A stretch of DNA of 64,000 nucleotides from Ruegeria sp. ANG-S4 (GTDB taxonomy: Bacteria > Pseudomonadota > Alphaproteobacteria > Rhodobacterales > Rhodobacteraceae), in NCBI RefSeq assembly GCF_000814005.1, contig NZ_JWLK01000001.1, forward strand, positions 992,001 through 1,056,000, in the 5' to 3' direction. The notes below the pieces were generated by a model. The model was not told the DNA's origin. It was given only the letters and a program-made list of their open reading frames with translations, and made no database searches. Positions within the stretch are counted from its first letter, which is position 1; each line of letters starts with the position of its first letter. The translations under genes were made by a program, and so were the position numbers. Of this stretch, positions 38,115-46,609 are shown piece by piece.

Positions 38115-38451
38115 TCACGACGAGTTGGAAACCCTGTTTGCGCAGGCTCGCGAGAATCGCCCGGTGTTGCCGGACGATCTGGTCGTGCGGATTGAAACGG
38201 ACGCCGAGGCCATGCGATTGCAGCGTTCCGCACCTAAGGAAAGGCGTCAGCGCAGGTGGCTCGGGCTTGACAGGTTCGGCGGCTGGCAAGCTTTGGGCGG
38301 ATTGGTCGCCGCCAGCGCAGCCGGAGTATGGATCGGGATTGCGGCACCGGGGTTTTTGCCGGACCCAGCTACATATATTTTTCCACAAGACACCACTTTT
38401 CTGGTGGCTGACCTGAGCCTGGACACCGGCTTTCTGGAGGATACGGAATGA
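38107..38451 (+). CDS. Single-pass membrane protein, probable anti-sigma factor
   Basis: A 114-residue protein with a cytoplasmic N-terminal segment of about 55 residues, one transmembrane helix (about residues 57-78, GLVAASAAGVWIGIAA) and a short periplasmic tail. No ZAS zinc motif is visible. Size, topology and the 8-bp overlap with the sigma gene suggest an anti-sigma factor. ATG 38107 has GGGGG six bases upstream; ATG 38101 is an alternative. It overlaps the next gene by 4 bp. Confidence 0.65.
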   Translation: MADHDELETLFAQARENRPVLPDDLVVRIETDAEAMRLQRSAPKERRQRRWLGLDRFGGWQALGGLVAASAAGVWIGIAAPGFLPDPATYIFPQDTTFLVADLSLDTGFLEDTE

Positions 38452-38927
38452 GCGAAACTGCCAGAACAAAGCGCAGATGGATGCCGGTCCTGCTGGTGAT
38501 TTCGCTGGCCGTGAACCTTTTGGTTGCCGGCGTCGTGCTGGGCACCGTGCTCAGGTTCAAGGGCGGCGATCATGGACGTATCCCGCCCGGTTTCGGGGCT
38601 GCGCTGTATCACGCGATGCCCAAAGATGATCGCAAAGCCTTGCGGGGCGAGCTCTCGGGGTTGCGTACCAAGGGCGCGTCGGGGCGTGTTCAGAATTTCA
38701 GTGAGTTGCTTGAAGCCTTGCAAGCCGTTCCATTCGACCCGGAGACTGTTGAGGCCCTGTTGCAGCAGCAGACAGAAACCACTTTGAACCTGCAAGGCGC
38801 GATGCAACAGAAATGGCTGACATACGTCACCGAACTGACGGACGGTGAGCGCCAGATTTACGCCGAGCGCCTTGAGGAAGTCGTTCAGCGCGGCCCGCAT
38901 GGCAAGCGGAAAAACAAAAACGATTAA
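38448..38927 (+). CDS. Periplasmic heavy-metal-sensor (CnrX/CpxP-like) protein
   Basis: A 159-residue protein with an N-terminal membrane anchor (about residues 12-34) and a helical periplasmic domain, in the style of the periplasmic heavy-metal sensor family (LTXXQ/CpxP relatives). Helical pattern PKDDRKALRGELSGLR at about residue 58 fits. It ends in a strongly basic tail. It is the last gene of the EF-hand, sigma, anti-sigma unit and so may sense periplasmic stress or metals and signal through the upstream membrane protein. Confidence 0.65.
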   Translation: MSETARTKRRWMPVLLVISLAVNLLVAGVVLGTVLRFKGGDHGRIPPGFGAALYHAMPKDDRKALRGELSGLRTKGASGRVQNFSELLEALQAVPFDPETVEALLQQQTETTLNLQGAMQQKWLTYVTELTDGERQIYAERLEEVVQRGPHGKRKNKND

Positions 38928-38934
38928 GGGTGGA

Positions 38935-40341
38935 TCAAGCTGCGCTTCTTCTCAGGCGGACCTGATTTCGCCCCGATTGTTTCGCAGCGTAAAGCGCCCT
39001 GTCTGCCGACTTCAATAGCCCTTCCATGTCGTCTGATTTCAACACGCTGTCGGCCAATGGCGGGGCGTGCAACACCAGACCAACGCTGATCGTGACCAAA
39101 ATCGGATTTTGCGGTTCACCAAGGCGGAAGGGTTCCGAGCAGATGCATGCACATATCCTTTCCGCCGCGCGAAGGGCGTTGGCCGGCGTAACGTTCTGCA
39201 AACAGATCATAAACTCTTCGCCGCCGAAGCGAGCAACAAATCCTCTTTGGTCAACAGATTGCTGCAGGCGACTTGCAGTTTCGGTCAGAACCTGATCGCC
39301 CGCATCATGGCCAAACTGATCGTTGATTGATTTAAAATGGTCGAGGTCCGCCAGCATGATCGCAAACCCGCGATCGGATTGGGACGACTGGCGCGCGATC
39401 TGGTGGAGCGCCCGCATCGCAAATCGGCGGTTGCACAGTCCGGTCAGCGGATCAGTCAGCGAGTCGGCCAAGCCATTGCGCAATGAGGCTCTAAGTCTGT
39501 CGTCGCGCCGCTTACGCGCAATCTGACTTTTTAGCCTCACTGCGATTTCATCAGGGTCAAACCCGCCCTGGCAGACCGCATCCACGCCCCAATCCAGCGC
39601 TTCGGCCGTCTGATCCGAGCTTGCGTCCGGTATGACGCCGATTAACACGGTATGACGCGTCGCGGCGCGCGACCGCAGATCCGCCAGCATGTTGCGGCAG
39701 GTCGCTCCGTCCCAAAGCTCGACCACGATGGCATCCGGAACCGGTGACGAAAGAACCCCGCTGAGGTTTGGCAAATCATGGCTGGATATGGGTTGAGGCA
39801 CGCGCGTAGCCAATGCCTTGTTCCAGATTGCGCCGGTTCGGGCCGCCAGCGTCAGAATTGCTATTCGACTTGAAGGCGCGGGTGTAATCAGCGCGGTGCC
39901 GGTTTCTGCAAATCCTATCGATTTCGTCTTGTCCTCAACCTGCAATTCCTGACGCTCAACCCGCGCGCGCAACAAGCTGCGAACATGTGCCAAAAGCAAA
40001 GTGTCCTTGTATGGATAGGCCAACACATCGTCCAATCCGTCGGCCAGCGCCTGCACTCGGGCGGCTTTGTCGTTCTGCTGCGTTATGGCAACAACCGGCA
40101 CGTCTGACAGGGTTGGATCGCCCGCCAAAATGGCTTTGACATCCGAGGCTGATCCATCCGGCAGGGTTTGCGATGCAATTACAAGATCGGGGCGGGTCCG
40201 TCGCAACAAAGCCGGCAAGCCTTTCAGCTTGTCGCCCTGAACGACCTGATACCATGCGGCTGTCAGCTGAACCTTCAGCATAATGCGATTGGTCGCGACT
40301 CCGTCTAGGACAAGTATGGTGCCTTGTACGGACATAGACAT
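38935..40341 (-). CDS. PleD-like diguanylate cyclase with degenerate receiver domains
   Basis: A 468-residue protein with two receiver-like domains (about 5-130 and 155-285) and a GGDEF domain (about 295-468) with an intact GGEEF site at 373-377, expected to make cyclic di-GMP. The first receiver has Ser57 where the phosphorylated Asp belongs, Tyr109 instead of the conserved Lys, and a single Asp in VLDGVATNR. The RxxD inhibitory site five residues before GGEEF is absent (DQRG). Activation by phosphorylation is therefore unlikely. It converges on the periplasmic sensor gene. Confidence 0.88.
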   Translation of the reverse strand: MSMSVQGTILVLDGVATNRIMLKVQLTAAWYQVVQGDKLKGLPALLRRTRPDLVIASQTLPDGSASDVKAILAGDPTLSDVPVVAITQQNDKAARVQALADGLDDVLAYPYKDTLLLAHVRSLLRARVERQELQVEDKTKSIGFAETGTALITPAPSSRIAILTLAARTGAIWNKALATRVPQPISSHDLPNLSGVLSSPVPDAIVVELWDGATCRNMLADLRSRAATRHTVLIGVIPDASSDQTAEALDWGVDAVCQGGFDPDEIAVRLKSQIARKRRDDRLRASLRNGLADSLTDPLTGLCNRRFAMRALHQIARQSSQSDRGFAIMLADLDHFKSINDQFGHDAGDQVLTETASRLQQSVDQRGFVARFGGEEFMICLQNVTPANALRAAERICACICSEPFRLGEPQNPILVTISVGLVLHAPPLADSVLKSDDMEGLLKSADRALYAAKQSGRNQVRLRRSAA

Positions 40342-40423
40342 TCACCGTTGATTGCATGCGTTGCCAAAGTGTTTATGACTCTGGTTAACAAACCCTTTCC
40401 AAGCCCCCACAAGAGGCGCGTAA

Positions 40424-40708
40424 ATGTCGATCAGCACAAACTCCGCCGAGACTTTGGCCCTGAATGCCTTGAGTTGGCTGGTCGGAAACGAAGATCTTCT
40501 GCCTGTGTTTCTGGGAGCGACCGGAGCAAGCGCGCAGGACTTGCGCGACCGGGCAGGCGAGGCAGAGTTTCTGGCCTCGGTTCTGGATTTCATAACAATG
40601 GAAGATGCTTGGGTTGTCGCCTTTTGTGACGCAAACTCAGTGCCCTATGACCTGCCGAGTCAGGCGCGGTTGGTCTTATCTGGCAATTCGGAAATGCACT
40701 GGACCTGA
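40424..40708 (+). CDS. DUF3572 family protein
   Basis: A 94-residue soluble protein of DUF3572, an alphaproteobacterial family of unknown function. The pattern is NALSWLVGNEDLLPVFLGATG, then DLRDRA and a C-terminal FITMEDAWVVAFCD. In this class the gene often neighbours pleD or divK, which fits the divergent PleD-like gene here. It is followed by a HAD hydrolase gene after 15 bp. Confidence 0.8.
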   Translation: MSISTNSAETLALNALSWLVGNEDLLPVFLGATGASAQDLRDRAGEAEFLASVLDFITMEDAWVVAFCDANSVPYDLPSQARLVLSGNSEMHWT

Positions 40709-40723
40709 TAGGAGCCAAAGGTC

Positions 40724-41416
40724 ATGCCTATTGATGCGTTGTTGTTCGACAAGGATGGCACACTATTCGATTTTGCGGCAACGTGGGGTGCCTTTGGCCG
40801 GTCTACTCTGCTGCGATTGACTGATGGAGATGAAGGGAAGGCCGCCCAATTGGGCAGGTCCATCGGGTTTGACTTCGCCCAGAACCGCTATGAGCCGCAC
40901 AGTATCGTCATCGCCGGAACCGTCTGCGAGGTTGCAGATAGCCTTCTGCCGTATGTTTCAGGGTACGCGCGATCCGAATTGGTCGATCTTTTGAACATGG
41001 AATCGGCGAAGGCCGAACAGGTGCAGGCGGTTCCGCTGGATGCCTTTCTACAGGGCTTGCGCGCGGCCGGCCTCAAGCTAGGCGTTGCCACAAATGACGG
41101 CGAGGCGCCAGCCGAGCAGCATTTGATCTCTGTCGGGGTTCGCGCCCATTTCGATTTTGTCGCCGGATATGACAGCGGGCATGGCTTCAAACCCGGTCCG
41201 GGTCAGTTGCTGGCTTTTGCTCGCCATGTCGGGATTGATCCGTCCTGCATCGCGATGGTCGGGGACAGCCGCCATGATCTTGAGGCCGGTCGCGCGGCAG
41301 GTATGGTCACGGTTGGTGTGTTGACAGGCGTCGCCGGGCCGGACGAGTTGGAACCTGTTGCGGATGTCGTACTGCCGGACATCGGACATATTCCTGCTTG
41401 GCTGTCCAGCATTTGA
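40724..41416 (+). CDS. HAD-superfamily hydrolase
   Basis: A 230-residue phosphatase-like HAD protein. Motif I is LLFDKDGTLFDF, where Lys replaces the usual Leu between the two Asp, as in several phosphoglycolate phosphatase relatives. Motif II is GVATNDG, the motif III Lys is in GFKPGPGQ, and motif IV is VGDSRHDLEAG. An insertion between motifs I and II forms the cap. The substrate is not evident. It is distinct from the gph at 1408. Confidence 0.85.
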   Translation: MPIDALLFDKDGTLFDFAATWGAFGRSTLLRLTDGDEGKAAQLGRSIGFDFAQNRYEPHSIVIAGTVCEVADSLLPYVSGYARSELVDLLNMESAKAEQVQAVPLDAFLQGLRAAGLKLGVATNDGEAPAEQHLISVGVRAHFDFVAGYDSGHGFKPGPGQLLAFARHVGIDPSCIAMVGDSRHDLEAGRAAGMVTVGVLTGVAGPDELEPVADVVLPDIGHIPAWLSSI

Positions 41417-41533
41417 GTCACATCGAAAAAATCGCCTGTCTGTGTGGCAAAACCGACATTCCCTGTCGCGGACAGAGCGGCTAGCGCACCGACTTCCGGG
41501 CTTGCTTGAAATAGGCAGGACCCGGAGGACCCA

Positions 41534-43093
41534 ATGGAAGACTCACCCACACCTCGACGCCGCAGTGGCGGTCGCGCCGGTGCCGCGGCGCGTCGCGGTC
41601 AGGCGGTCATTGACCAAATGCCGTGGAACCCGCCGGTCAATACCGACCGCCCCACCGAACCGCTCGGCCAGGACGGCATCGAAGCGATACATGACGGCGC
41701 GATGCGTATCCTCGAAGAGATCGGGATCGAGTTCTACAATGAGGAAGCCATAGGGATCCTGCGCGAAGCAGGGTGCACGATCACGGGCGACAATGTCCGG
41801 ATGGGGCGCGATTTTGTGATGGAGATGGTGGCCAAAGCGCCATCCAGTTTTACCATCACCCCGCGGAATCCTGAAAGACAGATTACCATCGGCGGGAACA
41901 ACCTGCTGTTCGGCAACGTCTCTTCCCCGCCCAACTACTGGGACATGGAGATCGGTCAGAAAGTTCCCGGCAACCGACGGATGTGTCAGGATCTGCTGAA
42001 ACTGACACAGTATTTCAATTGCATTCATTTCGCCGGGGGCTACCCGGTCGAGCCGGTAGATATCCATGCCAGCGTTCGCCACCTGGACGTGCTTTTTGAC
42101 AAATTGACCCTGACGGACAAGGCCATGCACGCCTATTCGCTGGGCAAAGAGCGGGTCGAAGACGTGATGGAGATGGTGCGCATTGCAGGCGGACTAAGCC
42201 ATGAAGAGTTCGAAGCCGCGCCGCGCATGTACACCAACATCAATTCGACCTCGCCGTTGAAGCATGACCATCCCATGATCGACGGATGCCTGCGTCTGGC
42301 GCGACGTGGGCAGGCAATTGTTGTGACGCCATTTACCTTGGCGGGCGCGATGGCCCCGGTAACGATGGCGGGTGCCGTAGCCCAGTCACTTGCCGAGGCC
42401 TTGTGCGCGATTGCCCTGTTTCAATACGTACGACCCGGCATTCCATGCGTCATCGGTACCTTTACCTCGAATGTCGACATGAAATCCGGAGCGCCCGCTT
42501 TTGGTACGCCGGAATACATGCGCTCGACCCAGATGACCGGTCAGATGGCCCGGTTTTACGGGTTGCCGATGCGCTCGTCCGGTGTTTGCGCAGCGAACGT
42601 GCCCGACGGGCAATCAATCTGGGAGACGTCGAATTCGCTGTGGGCCGCTGTGCAGTCCGGCACAAACATGGTGTACCATGCAGCCGGTTGGCTGGAGGGT
42701 GGTCTGATCGCCAGCCCTGAGAAGTTTGTGATGGATTGCGAAATCCTTCAGCAAATTCAAAGATATATGCAACCGGAGCTGACAGCGACGGGTGCCGAAG
42801 AAATTGCGCTTGATGCGATTAGGGACGTGGGCAACAGCGGCCATTTCTTTGGGATTCAGCATACGCAGGACCGTTATGCCACCGCCTTTTACCAGCCATT
42901 TCTGAGCGATTGGAAAAACTATGAAGCGTGGGAAGCGGCAGGGGGTATCTGGACCGCAGAACGGGCGCATCGGATGTTCAAGGAGATTGTGAACAACTTC
43001 GAAGCGCCCGGCATCGACATTGCCATCCGCGAAGAGCTTGCGGACTTTGTCGAGCGTCGCAAAGCCGAAGGCGGTGCGCCGACCGATTTCTAA
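41534..43093 (+). CDS. MttB-family methyltransferase without pyrrolysine
   Basis: A 519-residue protein of the trimethylamine methyltransferase (MttB) superfamily. In methanogens MttB uses pyrrolysine at an in-frame amber codon; this frame is uninterrupted, so it belongs to the non-Pyl group, some members of which demethylate glycine betaine or other quaternary amines. Family stretches include AMRILEEIGIEFYNEEA near residue 56 and VVTPFTLAGAMAPVTMAGA. The N terminus has an Arg-rich, probably disordered segment. No corrinoid protein gene is adjacent. The substrate is unknown. Confidence 0.85.
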   Translation: MEDSPTPRRRSGGRAGAAARRGQAVIDQMPWNPPVNTDRPTEPLGQDGIEAIHDGAMRILEEIGIEFYNEEAIGILREAGCTITGDNVRMGRDFVMEMVAKAPSSFTITPRNPERQITIGGNNLLFGNVSSPPNYWDMEIGQKVPGNRRMCQDLLKLTQYFNCIHFAGGYPVEPVDIHASVRHLDVLFDKLTLTDKAMHAYSLGKERVEDVMEMVRIAGGLSHEEFEAAPRMYTNINSTSPLKHDHPMIDGCLRLARRGQAIVVTPFTLAGAMAPVTMAGAVAQSLAEALCAIALFQYVRPGIPCVIGTFTSNVDMKSGAPAFGTPEYMRSTQMTGQMARFYGLPMRSSGVCAANVPDGQSIWETSNSLWAAVQSGTNMVYHAAGWLEGGLIASPEKFVMDCEILQQIQRYMQPELTATGAEEIALDAIRDVGNSGHFFGIQHTQDRYATAFYQPFLSDWKNYEAWEAAGGIWTAERAHRMFKEIVNNFEAPGIDIAIREELADFVERRKAEGGAPTDF

Positions 43094-43213
43094 TTTTGCG
43101 CCATCGTATCATGTTGAAACCACGTCAAAATGTAAGAACTCCTACTCTGACTTTGTGATTTTGTTAAACTTTCTGTTTTCAGATCGCGGGGCACGCGAAC
43201 TCTGAGGTTTAAC

Positions 43214-43801
43214 ATGCACGGTCTGATCAACAGGGCGATCCAATCTTTCGTCTGTACGACCTATGGTCGACCCTGTTGGGCGCGCGCCACTGAAACCGCG
43301 GGGTTGGGTTTCGTCGAATTCGAACCGATGCTGATCTACGATGCCGAGTTGTCGGTCCGGCTTCTGGATGCGCTTTGCACTGATCTGAAGCGATCTCGCG
43401 CAGACTTTCTGGAAGATTTGGGAACCTATCTGGTTTCGCATCCCAACACCGAGGACCTGCGCCGTCTGCTGCGGTTCGGTGGCGTGTCCTATGTGGATTT
43501 TCTGCACTCGCTGGATGATCTGCCGGATCGGGTCAGGTTGGCCGTCTCGGATCTTGAATTGCCGATGCTGGAACTGCGTGAGGAAACGCCAACTGAATAC
43601 AAGCTGCTGTGCTTTCCCGGACTGCCCGGGTTTTCCAGTGTCATGACCGGTGTGTTGCGCGCAATGGGCGACGACTATGGCGCGTTGGTCATGCTGGCGG
43701 ATGGTGGACACAAAGGGGAGGCCGAAGTGATTGCGATCACGCTGGTGGAAAGCGCGTTCGCCGAAGGTCGTCAATTTGATCTGGGGGGGAAGACGTCATG
43801 A
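43214..43801 (+). CDS. H-NOX (heme NO/O2-binding) domain protein with degenerate heme site
   Basis: A 195-residue protein with the H-NOX fold: N-terminal MHGLINRAIQ...VCTTYG as in soluble guanylate cyclase, and the later LLRFGG-x3-DFLHSLDDL helix. In characterised H-NOX proteins the proximal heme His is nine positions into the FLxxLDxxH helix; here that position is Pro104, although His98 lies six residues earlier. The YxSxR motif that contacts the heme propionates is replaced by C133-x-P-x-L137. Its end overlaps the next gene, a diguanylate cyclase, the usual partner. Heme binding is doubtful. Confidence 0.85.
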   Translation: MHGLINRAIQSFVCTTYGRPCWARATETAGLGFVEFEPMLIYDAELSVRLLDALCTDLKRSRADFLEDLGTYLVSHPNTEDLRRLLRFGGVSYVDFLHSLDDLPDRVRLAVSDLELPMLELREETPTEYKLLCFPGLPGFSSVMTGVLRAMGDDYGALVMLADGGHKGEAEVIAITLVESAFAEGRQFDLGGKTS

Positions 43802-44814
43802 CCACGACGGACCAGATGGCGGATTTGCTGGAAACACTATGCCCGATGTTCGTTCTGATCGACGCGACAGGCCGAATCAGACGCGTGGGACCGACGCTGC
43901 AAAAACTGCGTCCCGATCAGCCGATGGTCGGAGACGATTTTTTGCAGTTATTCGAATTGGTGCGCCCTCGTATGGTATCGACCATGCCGGCGCTCATGGC
44001 GACCGCCGGCGGGCGGTTGCAGCTTAGGTTTCGCGACGAGCCGCGCACTGGACTGAAGGGCTTGATCGCTCCGTTGCCGGACGATGCCGGTGCCGTAGTC
44101 AACCTGTCCTTCGGCATTTCAATTTTGGATGCGGTTCGCGATTACGCGCTGACCAGCGCCGATTTTTCGGGAACCGATCTGGCAATCGAGCTGCTTTATC
44201 TGGTTGAAGCCAAATCCGCAGCGATGGAAGCGTCCCGCTCGCTGAATTTGCGTCTTCAAGGGGCCATGTTGGCGGCGGAAGAACAGGCATATACTGACAC
44301 GTTGACCGGCCTCAAGAACCGTCGGGCCATGGACCATATCCTTGGGCATCTCATTCGTTCGAAATCGAAATTTGCCCTCATGCATCTGGATCTGGATTTC
44401 TTCAAATCGGTCAATGACCAACTGGGGCATGCCGCAGGTGACTACGTATTGCAACAGGCCGCGCGTATCATGTTGGAAGAAACCCGACACGACGACACTG
44501 TCGCACGTATAGGCGGGGATGAATTCGTTTTTGTTTTCAAGGACCTTGTGGATCCGAAAACCCTGTGCGGCATTGCCGAGCGTATTATCGCGCGGTTGCA
44601 AGAACCCATGACTTTCGAAGGCAAAACCTGTGAAGTGTCAGCCAGCATCGGAACCGCCCTGTCCACGCAGTTCGATAACAAAGACTGGGCGGAGGTTCTG
44701 AACGCTGCTGACCAAGCGCTTTATGAGGCTAAGAAGAACGGTCGGGCGTGCCACGTTTTCTATGGGAACCTGACGGCCACCCCAGCGAAATCCGATGTTC
44801 AACCTTTGGCGTAA
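43798..44814 (+). CDS. Diguanylate cyclase with N-terminal HNOBA/PAS-like domain
   Basis: A 338-residue protein: an N-terminal domain resembling the H-NOX-associated (HNOBA) PAS region of guanylate cyclases (about 10-120), a signalling helix (about 135-165), then a GGDEF domain with intact GGDEF at 239-243. The RxxD inhibitory site is present as RHDD at 230-233, five residues before. It should make c-di-GMP with product inhibition and be modulated by the H-NOX partner whose gene overlaps by 4 bp. Confidence 0.88.
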   Translation: MTTTDQMADLLETLCPMFVLIDATGRIRRVGPTLQKLRPDQPMVGDDFLQLFELVRPRMVSTMPALMATAGGRLQLRFRDEPRTGLKGLIAPLPDDAGAVVNLSFGISILDAVRDYALTSADFSGTDLAIELLYLVEAKSAAMEASRSLNLRLQGAMLAAEEQAYTDTLTGLKNRRAMDHILGHLIRSKSKFALMHLDLDFFKSVNDQLGHAAGDYVLQQAARIMLEETRHDDTVARIGGDEFVFVFKDLVDPKTLCGIAERIIARLQEPMTFEGKTCEVSASIGTALSTQFDNKDWAEVLNAADQALYEAKKNGRACHVFYGNLTATPAKSDVQPLA

Positions 44815-44877
44815 CCTGCGAACCGGAGCACGACGGTCACAGGTCCGCGCGCTGTCATGGCGCCAAGGGTCTTGGTT

Positions 44878-45573
44878 TCAACCTGCGAGCGCGTCGCTCA
44901 GGCGGTTGGCGATATGTTTCTGGATGCGGGAAAGCTCTCCGACAACCGGCGTAACCACGCCCTGAAAATCAGCCTCCTCCAACGCCTGCGGGACATCCTC
45001 CAGCACGTGACCACCGGTGCAGGCAAAAAATGGCAAGCAGATCGCTCGTCGACCGGTGTCGGCGGCAGCGTCGGCAATGGACGGAGGCTCTTCGACAAAC
45101 CCCATTCGGACGGACTTGAAGGGAAGAAGGCTTGCGATTTTACGGGCGAACGCGGCGGTCACCTTCGCAGGGTTATCGCTGCGACCCGACCCGTGCGCGG
45201 CGATAACCAGATCGACATCCGGGGCTTCCCAGTCCCGTTCGGCCAGGGTTTCGGACAGTGTATCTGCAACCAGGGCCGGTAGGGCAGGATCAATCCCCAG
45301 CGGATCCAGAATGCGTACGTCTCTGGCGCCAATCCGTTTGGGAAGCGCGCTGGTTACGAACCACCCTTTGGCCATGAACAATGGATAGACGGCACTCTCC
45401 CCGGGCAAAGCATCCAAACACGCCTCTAACGCACCGGGTGCGGCAAGCGTTGCGGAATGTACTGAAACCAATGGCGTTGCAGCATCGACCGATGCGGCAA
45501 AAGCGGCCAGTGACGCCTCTGCCGGGGCAGGGTCCGAGGGTTGGCCATGTGCAACGATCACGGCATGATGCAT
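44878..45573 (-). CDS. CbiX-family sirohydrochlorin chelatase
   Basis: A 231-residue protein of the class II chelatase fold, with duplicated half-domains. The catalytic His is in VIVAHGQPSD (residue 9), mirrored by AAHGSGRSDNP in the second half. Members insert cobalt or iron into sirohydrochlorin for cobalamin or siroheme. ATG 45573 places the motif at the N terminus; the frame upstream is not conserved. No cobalamin genes are adjacent. The metal is not readable from sequence. Confidence 0.8.
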   Translation of the reverse strand: MHHAVIVAHGQPSDPAPAEASLAAFAASVDAATPLVSVHSATLAAPGALEACLDALPGESAVYPLFMAKGWFVTSALPKRIGARDVRILDPLGIDPALPALVADTLSETLAERDWEAPDVDLVIAAHGSGRSDNPAKVTAAFARKIASLLPFKSVRMGFVEEPPSIADAAADTGRRAICLPFFACTGGHVLEDVPQALEEADFQGVVTPVVGELSRIQKHIANRLSDALAG

Positions 45574-45649
45574 TCTGGGTCTCCCAAGCGCTATTTGTGC
45601 GAAAGATGTCCCGGCAATTCCCCGAGTCAATCGCTCATTGCTAATTAGG

Positions 45650-46582
45650 TTAGTCGAGCAATGCCAGCCACAACCAAACGGTCAAAATGGACGCGCCGGT
45701 TCCGATCAAAACTGACGACGCAGCAACGCGTTTGGCCCGACCATAGAGGTTGGCAAAGATGTACGCATTGAAGCCGGGTGCCATTGCGGCCGTGACCACG
45801 CCCGAGCGGAAAAGATCCTGTGGCAGCGACAGTGTCGTTCCGAACAACCATACAAGGCTGGGCTGCAACAGCAGCGACACACCGCAAACAAAGGCGATGG
45901 TTCTCAGGTCGCCTTCCGGACGGTATTTCACCAGCACACCGCCCAGTGCGAACAGCGCGCCCGGCAAGGCGGCCAGCGTCACGAGGCCAAGAGCCTCGTC
46001 AACGGCAGAAGGAATGCCAATGCCCGATAGGTTGACTGCAAAGCCAAGGGCGATCCCAAGGATCAATGCATTTTTGAACATGGCAGTCAGAACCGAACGC
46101 AGCATCCGGCCTCCGCCATTCCCGCGATTGCGAATAACCTCCATCACCGTGATGCCGAGGCAGTAGCAAAACGGCGAATGAAAAGCGATGATCGCATAGT
46201 TCCCGGTCAGATTGTCAGGGCCAAAGGCGCGTTCGGTTATCGGCAAACCCAACAAAACCGAGTTGGAGAACAGGCAGCAAAATCCGATGGCCACGCTGTC
46301 TTCCCATTCGCGTCCAAAAATGAACCTTGCGCCGAAAGTTCCTGCCATAAAGCATAGGCCTGCTGCGGCATAAAAACTGAACAGCAAACGGGGATCGAAG
46401 CTGGTGCTGATATCAAGGTTCGAAATTGCCAAAAACAGAAGGCAGGGGATTGCGAAGCTCTGTGTGAACTTCATCAATCCGTCGATATGGTCCTCGCGAA
46501 AGTACCCAAGCCGGGTTGCGGCATAACCCGAACCGATTACCAGAAACACCGGCAGGATGACGTCGATCAAGCTTTGGAACAT
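45650..46582 (-). CDS. AEC (auxin efflux carrier) family transporter
   Basis: A 310-residue integral membrane protein with about ten helices, of the AEC/bile-acid transporter-like fold. The N terminus LPVFLVIGSGYAATRLGYF is typical of the family, and an internal Asn-containing region CLFSNSVLLGLPI marks the conserved crossover. Substrates in bacteria include malate and other small organic anions; none can be assigned here. It is followed by the chelatase gene after 76 bp on the same strand. Confidence 0.85.
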   Translation of the reverse strand: MFQSLIDVILPVFLVIGSGYAATRLGYFREDHIDGLMKFTQSFAIPCLLFLAISNLDISTSFDPRLLFSFYAAAGLCFMAGTFGARFIFGREWEDSVAIGFCCLFSNSVLLGLPITERAFGPDNLTGNYAIIAFHSPFCYCLGITVMEVIRNRGNGGGRMLRSVLTAMFKNALILGIALGFAVNLSGIGIPSAVDEALGLVTLAALPGALFALGGVLVKYRPEGDLRTIAFVCGVSLLLQPSLVWLFGTTLSLPQDLFRSGVVTAAMAPGFNAYIFANLYGRAKRVAASSVLIGTGASILTVWLWLALLD

Positions 46583-46609
46583 CGCGGGTTCGCCGCCCCC
46601 AATCCCGAC

